Origin: Burkholderiales bacterium
Lineage (GTDB): Bacteria; Pseudomonadota; Gammaproteobacteria; Burkholderiales; Burkholderiaceae_C
Reading direction: 5' to 3'
DNA length: 7,994 nt
NCBI GenBank assembly: GCA_947448105.1
Contig: CANFNE010000111.1
Coordinates: forward strand, 1 to 7,994
Both the position numbers and the translations under genes were made by a program. Below, one piece after another: positions 1-6,071 of the stretch; positions within the stretch are counted from its first letter, which is position 1; the number at the start of each line of letters is the position of its first letter. The notes beneath the pieces are model-generated. The model did not search any database. It worked only from the letters and a program-made list of their open reading frames with translations, and was not told the DNA's origin.

Positions 1-1046
1 AACAAATCCGCCGTCACACCCAGTGCGGCCAGACCCGTGGGCAAACCCAGGCGGGCATTCATGTCGCGAATCGCAAGGGCCAGCGCGTCACCCTGCGCGT
101 CGCAGCCATCCAAGCCCATGGCGTGGGCCATGCGCTGCAGGCGTTGTTCTTTTTGGATCGAATCAGCCGCAGCGTTAAAGCGCACCACGGCAGGCAAAAA
201 CAGCGCGTTCAAGGTGCCGTGGTGCAGGCGCGGATTGACACCGCCTAAGGAGTGGCTCAGGCTGTGGACGCAGCCCAGGCCTTTTTGGAAGGCCATGGCG
301 CCTTGCATGCTGGCGCTCATCATGTTCCAGCGGGCCTCGCGGTCTTGGCCGGTGGTGGTGGCGCGCTCGATGTGGCCCCAGCCGCGCGCCAGGCCGTCCA
401 GGCCAATGCCGTCGGCTGGCGGGTTAACCGCGGGCGCCATAAAGGTTTCCATGCAGTGCGCAATCGCATCCATGCCAGTCGCCGCCGTCAACATGGGCGG
501 CAGGCCCAGCGTGAGTTCCGGGTCGCAAATGGCAATTTTGGGCACCAGAAACCAGCTGTGAAAGCCCAGTTTGCGACCGTCGTCCACGATCACAATCGCA
601 CCGCGCGCCACCTCACTGCCGGTGCCCGCCGTGGTGGGCACCGCAATCAGGGGCAGCACCCGGTCGGTGATCTTGGGGCTGCCGCCCTCGATGGTTGCGT
701 AGGTTTTGAGCGGCCCCTCGTGCGTGGCGGCAATGCAGGCGCCCTTGGCCAGGTCCAGGCTGGAGCCCCCGCCCACGCCAATGAGGCCGTCGCAGCCCTC
801 TTTTTTCAATAAGGACACGGCGGCGCGCACGGCGGCCTCGGTCGGGTTGGACGGCGTCTGGTCAAACACCGCGTAGGGGTGGTCGCCCAGCGCGGCCAGC
901 GCCCGGTCCAGCACACCGGCGGCGCGCACACCGGCGTCGGTAACGATGAGCGGCTTGCGCATCCCGATGCGTTCGCACTCGGCGCGCAGCGTGGAAATCG
1001 CGCCAAAGTCGAGGTTGACCTGGGTGATGTAATTGATGATTGCCAT
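1..1046 (-). CDS. gbd: Iron-containing alcohol dehydrogenase, probable 4-hydroxybutyrate dehydrogenase (C-terminus cut by window edge)
   Basis: Seen: an open frame from ATG at 1046 leftward to the window edge gives 348 residues with no stop. Full-length relatives are about 380 residues, so roughly 30-35 are missing. The NAD-binding half carries TPSNPTE (64-70), GGGSSLDLAK (92-101) and PTTAGTGSE (137-145). The C-terminal domain has the expected iron ligands D193 and H197 (GMDAIAH), H261 (VHSLSH) and H276 (LHHGTLNA). D37 in VTDAG sits where an Asp favours NAD over NADP in this family. Known: group III Fe-ADHs oxidise alcohols to aldehydes in the cytoplasm, and the sequence resembles what I recall of the Gbd type of Ralstonia/Cupriavidus. 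Inferred: it oxidises 4-hydroxybutyrate to succinic semialdehyde, supported by the divergent gabD. No strong Shine-Dalgarno precedes the ATG (only GGACGG-like bases). Family assignment is near certain; substrate is less so, and another hydroxyacid or alcohol is possible. Confidence 0.85.
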   Translation of the reverse strand, partial: MAIINYITQVNLDFGAISTLRAECERIGMRKPLIVTDAGVRAAGVLDRALAALGDHPYAVFDQTPSNPTEAAVRAAVSLLKKEGCDGLIGVGGGSSLDLAKGACIAATHEGPLKTYATIEGGSPKITDRVLPLIAVPTTAGTGSEVARGAIVIVDDGRKLGFHSWFLVPKIAICDPELTLGLPPMLTAATGMDAIAHCMETFMAPAVNPPADGIGLDGLARGWGHIERATTTGQDREARWNMMSASMQGAMAFQKGLGCVHSLSHSLGGVNPRLHHGTLNALFLPAVVRFNAAADSIQKEQRLQRMAHAMGLDGCDAQGDALALAIRDMNARLGLPTGLAALGVTADL

Positions 1047-1169
1047 AGGGACCGTCCGAGTTGAGCCGTTAAGATCACGCCACTTTACCCTGCCCTTACC
1101 GTGCGCCCGGATGCCTTGGCGACGCGGCGCCGGGTTGATGCCAACCACCCCCTTCAGGAACCCTCGTTC
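1047..1169. promoter_or_regulatory. Divergent intergenic region between the Fe-ADH gene and gabD
   Basis: These 123 bases separate two divergent starts and must hold both promoters. On the + strand a weak sigma70-like pair is possible: TTGAGC (1061-1066), a 17-base spacer, then TTTACC (1084-1089), about 7 of 12 consensus positions. A perfect short inverted repeat, GGTTG-ATGC-CAACC (1133-1146), lies just before the gabD Shine-Dalgarno AGGAA (1156-1160). It could be an operator or a 5'-UTR hairpin. No regulator gene adjoins this pair inside the window, and I see no convincing minus-strand promoter. The role as a promoter region is sure from the layout; the individual sites are tentative. Confidence 0.45.
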
Positions 1170-2645
1170 ATGTCCAACGCCTCTCCCCTGTCCCTACTCA
1201 AAGACCCCAGCCTGCTCAAAACCGACGCCTTGATCAACGGGCAGTGGATTGCAGGCGCTACCCGCTTTGATGTGCTGGACCCCGCCACCGGCCACAAACT
1301 GGCCGACGTGGCCAATCTGGGCCCGGCCGAGACCGAGGCCGCCATTGCCGCCGCCAACGCCGCCTGGCCGGCCTGGAAGGCAAAAACGGCCAAAGAACGC
1401 AGTGCTGTTCTGCGCAAATGGTTTGATTTGCTCATGGCCAACCAAGAGGACCTGGCCCGCATCATGACGGCCGAGCAAGGCAAGCCCTTTCCTGAAGCCA
1501 AGGGCGAAATTGCCTACGGCGCGAGCTTTGTCGAGTGGTTTGCCGAAGAGGCCAAGCGCGTCAACGGCGAAACCCTGCCCCAGTTTGACAACAACCGCCG
1601 ACTGATGGTGCTCAAGCAGCCCATCGGCGTGTGCGCGGCCATTACGCCCTGGAACTTTCCGCTGGCCATGATCACCCGCAAAGTGGCGCCCGCTCTGGCC
1701 GCCGGTTGCCCGGTGATCATTAAACCAGCCGAACTCACGCCCCTGACCGCGCTGGCCGCCGCTGAACTGGCAATTCGCGCCGGTATTCCGGCGGGCGTGC
1801 TCAATATGGTCACGGCCGATGCCGACAACTCGATTGCTGTGGGCAAGGTGATATGCGCCAGCGACGTGGTGCGCCACCTGAGCTTTACCGGTTCTACCGA
1901 AGTGGGCCGCATTTTGATGGCGCAAAGTGCGCCCACGGTCAAGAAAATGTCTTTGGAGCTGGGCGGCAACGCACCTTTTATCGTGTTTGACGACGCCGAT
2001 ATCGCCTCGGCGGTCGAGGGCGCATTGGCCAGCAAATACCGCAACGCCGGCCAAACCTGCGTCTGCGCCAACCGCTTTTATGTGCAAGCCGGGGTGTACG
2101 ACCAGTTTGTCGCCCAGTTCACCGCCCGGGTCAAACTCATGAAAGTGGGCAACGGCTTTGAGGAAGGCGTGGCCCAAGGCCCGCTGATCGAAGACGCAGC
2201 GGTGGCCAAGGTCAAGCGCCACGTGGCGGACGCCATTGCCAAAGGCGGCAAGGTGGAAACCGGTGGCAATGCGCTGCACGGCCAGTTTTTTGAGCCCACC
2301 GTCATCTCGGGCGCCACGGCCGACATGGCTTGCGCGCGCGAAGAAACCTTTGGCCCGTTTGCGCCCATCTTCAAGTTCGACAAAGAGCAAGAAGCCGTTG
2401 ACGCCGCCAACAACACCGAGTTTGGGCTGGCCAGCTACTTTTACAGCCGTGACATTGGCCGCATTTACCGCGTAGCCGAGGCGCTGGAATACGGCATGGT
2501 CGGCATCAACGTGGGCATTTTGGCCACCGAGCACGTGCCTTTTGGCGGCGTAAAGCAGTCCGGTCTGGGCCGCGAGGGCTCGCACTGGGGCATGGACGAC
2601 TACCTGGAAATCAAATACCTGTGCATTGGGGACGTGCTGAAGTAA
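1170..2645 (+). CDS. gabD: Succinate-semialdehyde dehydrogenase, GabD type
   Basis: A cytoplasmic aldehyde dehydrogenase that oxidises succinic semialdehyde to succinate. Seen: 491 residues, close to the roughly 480-490 usual for GabD. Catalytic residues are N162 (WNFP), K185 (IIKPAE), E263 (LELGG) and the nucleophile C297 in GQTCVCANR. EETFGP (391-396) is also present. The CVC pair (C297, C299) matches the redox-sensitive pair known in succinate-semialdehyde dehydrogenases. The C-terminal DYLEIKY..IGD is characteristic of GabD. E188 replaces the Ser that E. coli GabD uses for NADP binding and resembles the NAD-selecting Glu of other ALDHs, so NAD is the likely cofactor. An in-frame ATG at 1101 exists, but I chose 1170 because AGGAA (1156-1160) precedes it and the resulting N-terminus (ALINGQW) fits the family. 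It is divergent from the Fe-ADH gene and ends 25 bases before a strong terminator. The semialdehyde could come from 4-hydroxybutyrate or from GABA. Confidence 0.94.
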   Translation: MSNASPLSLLKDPSLLKTDALINGQWIAGATRFDVLDPATGHKLADVANLGPAETEAAIAAANAAWPAWKAKTAKERSAVLRKWFDLLMANQEDLARIMTAEQGKPFPEAKGEIAYGASFVEWFAEEAKRVNGETLPQFDNNRRLMVLKQPIGVCAAITPWNFPLAMITRKVAPALAAGCPVIIKPAELTPLTALAAAELAIRAGIPAGVLNMVTADADNSIAVGKVICASDVVRHLSFTGSTEVGRILMAQSAPTVKKMSLELGGNAPFIVFDDADIASAVEGALASKYRNAGQTCVCANRFYVQAGVYDQFVAQFTARVKLMKVGNGFEEGVAQGPLIEDAAVAKVKRHVADAIAKGGKVETGGNALHGQFFEPTVISGATADMACAREETFGPFAPIFKFDKEQEAVDAANNTEFGLASYFYSRDIGRIYRVAEALEYGMVGINVGILATEHVPFGGVKQSGLGREGSHWGMDDYLEIKYLCIGDVLK

Positions 2646-2669
2646 CGCGCTTCACCCCGCACACGCCAC

Positions 2670-2707
2670 ACGCCGCCCTGGGAGAGATCCCCGGCGGCGT
2701 TTTTTTT
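2670..2707 (+). terminator. Rho-independent terminator after gabD
   Basis: An 8-bp perfect outer stem, ACGCCGCC (2670-2677) with GGCGGCGT (2693-2700), encloses a second stem GGGA/TCCC (2680-2683 with 2688-2691) closed by a GAGA tetraloop. The T run extends to 2707, giving eight consecutive T. It starts 25 bases after the gabD stop. It should insulate the efflux operon from gabD transcription. There is no T run on the other side, so it works in the + direction only. Confidence 0.93.
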
Positions 2708-2729
2708 AGTGCCGCACAAGCACCGAGGG

Positions 2730-2779
2730 TATTGGTTGGCAGGGCAATAGTTGCCTAGGCATGCAATACAATCCCACTC
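2730..2779 (+). promoter_or_regulatory. Probable promoter and autorepressor operator of the efflux operon
   Basis: Three overlapping symmetries lie directly before the regulator start: TATTG-N10-CAATA (2730-2749), GGCAA-TAG-TTGCC (2743-2755) and the perfect 10-bp palindrome TGCCTAGGCA (2752-2761). A good -10 box, TACAAT (2767-2772, five of six consensus), ends 7 bases before the ATG. The hexamer 17 bases upstream (2744-2749) is a poor -35. A better one, TTGGCA (2736-2741), sits 25 bases from the box, or 20 bases from an alternative TGCAAT (2762-2767). Known: MarR-family repressors usually bind palindromes overlapping their own promoter. Inferred: this is where the downstream MarR protein binds, with ligand release switching on the pump. 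Confidence 0.6.
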
Positions 2780-3343
2780 ATGGTTAACCCTGATCAGCCC
2801 GCCTTTTACGACCTGGAGAACTACCGCCCCGAGGACAGCGTGGGCTACCTCATGCGCCTGATTTTGAGCAGCATGGCCCATGGCATTGACGCGCAGCTGG
2901 CCGAATCGGACCTGACCAGCGCCCAATGGCTGCCCATGCTCAAGCTGCACCAGGGCCACGCGTCTACCGTGGCTGAACTGGCGCGGGCCTGCAATCTGGA
3001 CGCTGGCGCCATGACCCGGCTGCTCGATCGCTTAGAGGCCAAGGGTCTGTGCAAGCGCATCCGGTCCGAGACCGACCGCAGGGTGGTCAATATTGCGCTG
3101 ACCGACACTGGGCGCGAGGTGGCGCAAGGCATTCCCAGCGTCTTGTGCACCGTGCTCAACCAGCACCTGACCGGCCTGGACGCCGGAGAATTTGCCACGC
3201 TCAAAAGCCTGCTCCAGCGCGTGCTGGCCAATACCAGCCAGGCGAGTGCCGCGCACACGCCGCTGGCCTTTTTATCGCAAGGCGCCGACTGCGCCGTTGT
3301 CCCTCATTCATCTACGCCCTCAGGAAACCCCGATGCCCTTTAG
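2780..3343 (+). CDS. MarR/EmrR-family transcriptional regulator
   Basis: A cytoplasmic dimeric winged-helix repressor that probably senses a toxic or aromatic compound and controls the pump genes behind it. Seen: 187 residues. The helix-turn-helix core spans about 47-90 (TSAQWLPML, TVAELARACNLDAGAMTRLLDRLEAKG). The wing is at about 91-108 and carries the MarR signature DRR (99-101) followed by LTDTGRE. Flanking helices form the likely dimer interface. The last 35 or so residues (S-, A- and P-rich) exceed the usual 140-160 and are probably a disordered tail shaped by overlap with the next gene. The ATG at 2780 has no Shine-Dalgarno, and an in-frame TAG at 2756-2758 excludes earlier starts. The stop overlaps the next gene by 11 bases, implying translational coupling. 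The EmrR/MprA-like role is inferred from the emrAB context. Confidence 0.9.
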   Translation: MVNPDQPAFYDLENYRPEDSVGYLMRLILSSMAHGIDAQLAESDLTSAQWLPMLKLHQGHASTVAELARACNLDAGAMTRLLDRLEAKGLCKRIRSETDRRVVNIALTDTGREVAQGIPSVLCTVLNQHLTGLDAGEFATLKSLLQRVLANTSQASAAHTPLAFLSQGADCAVVPHSSTPSGNPDAL

Positions 3344-4793
3344 TCTTTTTTCTCCCGTGCCTGCGCCCTGGTGCCGCAGCGCGGCACTGTTCGCCCTGGC
3401 GCTTGGCCTGGGCGGCTGCGCCAACTTTGCCGGTATTGGCCCCAAAGCGCGCATGACCGAACCGCAGGCTTTGGGCCTGGGCATTGCCGCTGCCAAAACT
3501 GTGCCTGCGCCCACCGGGGCCACCCCGCCCGCAGCCCCAAACGCCTGGTGGATCCGTTTTGGCGACGCGCAACTTGACGCACTGGTGGCACAAGCGCTGC
3601 AAAACCACCCTAACCTGCGCATCGCCCAGGCCCGTGTGGCGCGCACCCAGGCGCTGACCGACACCTTAGCCAGCACCGAGTTGCCCAACGTGAACGGATC
3701 AGTGGACGCCACGCGCCAGCGCTTTAGCGCCAACAGCATTTACCCGCCACCGCTGGCCGGCGGCGTCTACGAGACGGCCAACGCCCAGATCAACGCAGGC
3801 TACGAATTCGACCTGTTCGGCAAAAACCGCGCCGCCCTGGACGCGGCGCTGGGCCAAGTGCGCGCCGCGCAGGCCGATGCCCAGGCCGCCGAACTGCTGC
3901 TGGCCACGCAGGTGACGCGCAGCTATTTCACGCTGCTGCGCATCAATGCGCTGCAAGCGCTGGCCCAGCGCAATCTGGCCCAGCGTGAACAGTTGCTGGC
4001 GCTGGTGCAGTCGCGCTTGGCCGCCGGCCTGGACAGCCCCACCGAGTTACGCAGCAGCGAAGCCAGCCTGCCCGAGATCCGCCAATACGCAGAAAGCCTG
4101 CGCGAGCAAGCGGCGTTGACGCGCAACGCATTGGCTGCGCTAACCGGCCAACCCTTGGGCCTGCAAGACCTGCAAGCGGGCACGCTGGCGCAAATCAAGC
4201 CCCAGGCCGCGCCCCAAGCCGTGCCCCTGGATTTGCTGGCCAACCGGCCCGATGTGGCGGCCGCCCGCGCCCGCGTGGAGGCCGCGTTGAGCGATGTGGA
4301 AGTGGCCAAGGCGCAGTTCTATCCCAACATCAACCTGGTGGCTTTTGCGGGCTTGAACAGCATTGGCTTTGGCAACATCTCCAAGGCGGGCAGCGAGCAA
4401 TGGGGCGTGGGCCCGGCCATACGCCTGCCGATGTTTGATGGCGGGCGCCTGCGCGCGCAGCTCAAAGGCCGCGCCGCCGATGTGGACGTGGCCATCGAGT
4501 CCTACAACGCGCTGGTGCTTGAGGCGGTGCGCGAAGTGGCAGACCAGATCACCACGCTGCAGTCGATGGCCCGCCAAAGCCAGGAACAGCAAGTAGCACT
4601 AACCGCAGCCCAAACCCTGCAAGACATTGCGGCGCAGCGCTTTGCCGCCGGCATGAGCAGCCGCGCCAACGTGCTCAACGCCCAGTCCGCGGTGCTGGCG
4701 CAAGAACGCCAGGCCATTGAGCTGCGCGCCCGCAGCCTGGACGCCCAGGCCCAGCTGCTGCGCGCCACCGGTGGCAGCGTGGCTGCGCCCTGA
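3333..4793 (+). CDS. NodT-family outer-membrane efflux lipoprotein (TolC-like channel)
   Basis: The outer-membrane exit duct of the tripartite pump. Seen: 486 residues from ATG 3333, preceded by AGGAAA (3322-3327). The N-terminus is a lipoprotein signal: hydrophobic SAALFALALGLGG followed by the lipid-attachment Cys at residue 29, with Ala at +2, which fits outer-membrane sorting. The mature part has two outer-membrane efflux protein repeats (about 72-275 and 295-480). Family hallmarks are WW..FGD..L (72-81), YEFDLFGKNR (157-166), LLANRPDV (301-308) and GP.IRLPMFDGG (360-371). Long Ala/Gln-rich helices would form the periplasmic alpha-barrel. The frame is open upstream to 3192, but only 3333 gives a signal peptide and ribosome site. 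Known: the channel trimerises and docks with an HlyD-type adaptor. It starts inside the regulator gene and is followed after 54 bases by emrA, with no terminator between. Confidence 0.93.
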   Translation: MPFSLFSPVPAPWCRSAALFALALGLGGCANFAGIGPKARMTEPQALGLGIAAAKTVPAPTGATPPAAPNAWWIRFGDAQLDALVAQALQNHPNLRIAQARVARTQALTDTLASTELPNVNGSVDATRQRFSANSIYPPPLAGGVYETANAQINAGYEFDLFGKNRAALDAALGQVRAAQADAQAAELLLATQVTRSYFTLLRINALQALAQRNLAQREQLLALVQSRLAAGLDSPTELRSSEASLPEIRQYAESLREQAALTRNALAALTGQPLGLQDLQAGTLAQIKPQAAPQAVPLDLLANRPDVAAARARVEAALSDVEVAKAQFYPNINLVAFAGLNSIGFGNISKAGSEQWGVGPAIRLPMFDGGRLRAQLKGRAADVDVAIESYNALVLEAVREVADQITTLQSMARQSQEQQVALTAAQTLQDIAAQRFAAGMSSRANVLNAQSAVLAQERQAIELRARSLDAQAQLLRATGGSVAAP

Positions 4794-4847
4794 GCCCCTA
4801 CGCATCCTTTAGTCACCCCCCATTTATTTGATTCAAGAGAACACCCC

Positions 4848-6071
4848 ATGAGCACATCCCCCAACACCCCTGCCGCACCAGCATCCGGCGCACGCCAAAA
4901 AGCCCTGACCGTGGTCGCTTTGGTCGTCCTGATCGGTCTGGCCTACGGCGGCTACACCTGGTTTGAGGGGCGCCACCAGGAATCCACCGACAACGCCTAT
5001 GTCCAGGGCAACGTCATCCAGATCACGCCGCAAATCGGTGGCACCGTCACGGCCATCCTGGCCGACGACACCGACTTCGTCAAAGCCGGCCAGCCCCTGG
5101 TGCAACTCGACCCGGCCGACGCCAAAGTGGCGCTGCAACTGGCCCAGGCCAATCTGGCCCAGGCGGTGCGCCAGGTGCGCGGCCTGTATGCCAACAACCA
5201 GACGCTGGAGGCGCAAATCAGCGTGCGCGACACCGATGTGGCCAAAGCCCAAACCGAAGTTACCCGCGCCAGCGATGACCTGGCCCGACGCCAGTCGCTG
5301 GTGGGCAACGGCGCGGTGTCCAAAGAAGAGCTGGCGCATACCCAGTCGCAACTCGCGCAAGCGCAAAGCGCACTGGCCGCTGCCAAAGCCGCAGTGGCCA
5401 CCGCCCGCGACCAGTTGGGCAGCAACCAGACGCTGACCGACGGCACCAGGCTGGAAAACCACCCCAGCGTAGAAGCCGCCGCCGCCAAGATGCGCGAAGC
5501 CTATCTGGCGCTGCACCGCGCCGCCCTGCCCGCCCCGGTAGACGGTTTTGTGGCCAAGCGCACGGTGCAACTCGGCCAGCGCGTAGCCGCAGGCACGCCG
5601 CTGATGTCGGTGATTGCGCTGGACACCCTGTGGGTGGACGCCAACTTCAAGGAAGTGCAGCTGCGCAATATCCGCATCGGCCAGCCGGTGACGCTGACCG
5701 CCGACCTGTACGGCAAGCACGTGGAATACAAAGGCACCGTGGCCGGTCTGGGCGCTGGCACGGGCGCTGCGTTCTCGCTCTTGCCCGCGCAAAACGCCAC
5801 GGGCAACTGGATCAAGGTGGTTCAGCGCGTGCCGGTGCGCGTGGCGCTGGACGCCAAAGAAGTGGCCGCCAAGCCCCTGCGCGTGGGCCTGTCCATGGAA
5901 GCCACCGTAGACGTGACCCAGCAAGACGGCAAAGCGCTGGCGGACGCACCGCGCGCCACGTCCAGCGTGCAAACCGATGTGTACGCCATGCTGGACGAAC
6001 AAGCCACGGCTGAGATCAAGCGCATCATCGCCGCCAACGCAGGCCAGGGCCGCGGCGCCAAAGCGCCATGA
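4848..6071 (+). CDS. emrA: EmrA-type periplasmic adaptor (HlyD/membrane fusion protein)
   Basis: Links the inner-membrane transporter to the outer-membrane channel. Seen: 407 residues (E. coli EmrA is about 390). A short cytoplasmic N-terminus precedes one membrane anchor at about 19-38 (ALTVVALVVLIGLAYGGY). The signature TDNAYV (47-52) then opens a split lipoyl/barrel-sandwich domain (about 50-90 and 226-258). Between the halves lies a long alpha-helical hairpin (about 90-222) rich in A, Q and heptad-like leucines. The beta-barrel follows, with WVDANFKE (262-269) and the EmrA-typical NATGNWIKVVQR (316-327). The Ala-rich tail (about 360-407) is probably flexible and partly helical. AAGAGA (4835-4840) is the likely ribosome site, 7 bases before the ATG. 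Its stop overlaps the emrB start in ATGA, so the two are likely translated together at similar levels. The substrate is not readable from the sequence. Confidence 0.95.
   Translation: MSTSPNTPAAPASGARQKALTVVALVVLIGLAYGGYTWFEGRHQESTDNAYVQGNVIQITPQIGGTVTAILADDTDFVKAGQPLVQLDPADAKVALQLAQANLAQAVRQVRGLYANNQTLEAQISVRDTDVAKAQTEVTRASDDLARRQSLVGNGAVSKEELAHTQSQLAQAQSALAAAKAAVATARDQLGSNQTLTDGTRLENHPSVEAAAAKMREAYLALHRAALPAPVDGFVAKRTVQLGQRVAAGTPLMSVIALDTLWVDANFKEVQLRNIRIGQPVTLTADLYGKHVEYKGTVAGLGAGTGAAFSLLPAQNATGNWIKVVQRVPVRVALDAKEVAAKPLRVGLSMEATVDVTQQDGKALADAPRATSSVQTDVYAMLDEQATAEIKRIIAANAGQGRGAKAP

Noticed and set aside
252..812. A 186-codon plus-strand frame in the left region
   Set aside because: It is a shadow of the minus-strand Fe-ADH gene, which has iron ligands and NAD motifs in the correct order.
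1101..1169. Upstream ATG extending gabD by 23 residues
   Set aside because: The extra residues do not resemble GabD, and the ATG at 1170 has a Shine-Dalgarno and the family's usual N-terminus.
1194..2585. A 463-codon open frame antisense to gabD
   Set aside because: It is a shadow of GC-rich codon use in gabD. Its translation is His/Gly-rich with no domain logic, while the opposite strand has every ALDH catalytic residue.
3192..3332. Upstream extension of the channel gene by 47 codons
   Set aside because: It overlaps the regulator coding region and would bury the lipoprotein signal peptide. The start at 3333 has a ribosome site and gives a proper signal sequence.
4794..4847. Possible separate promoter or terminator between the channel gene and emrA
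   Set aside because: The 54 bases contain no hairpin with a T run and no convincing -35/-10 pair, so the genes most likely share one transcript.
4833..6002. A 389-codon open frame antisense to emrA
   Set aside because: It gives a low-complexity His/Gly/Ala product and covers the emrA gene, which has clear motifs.
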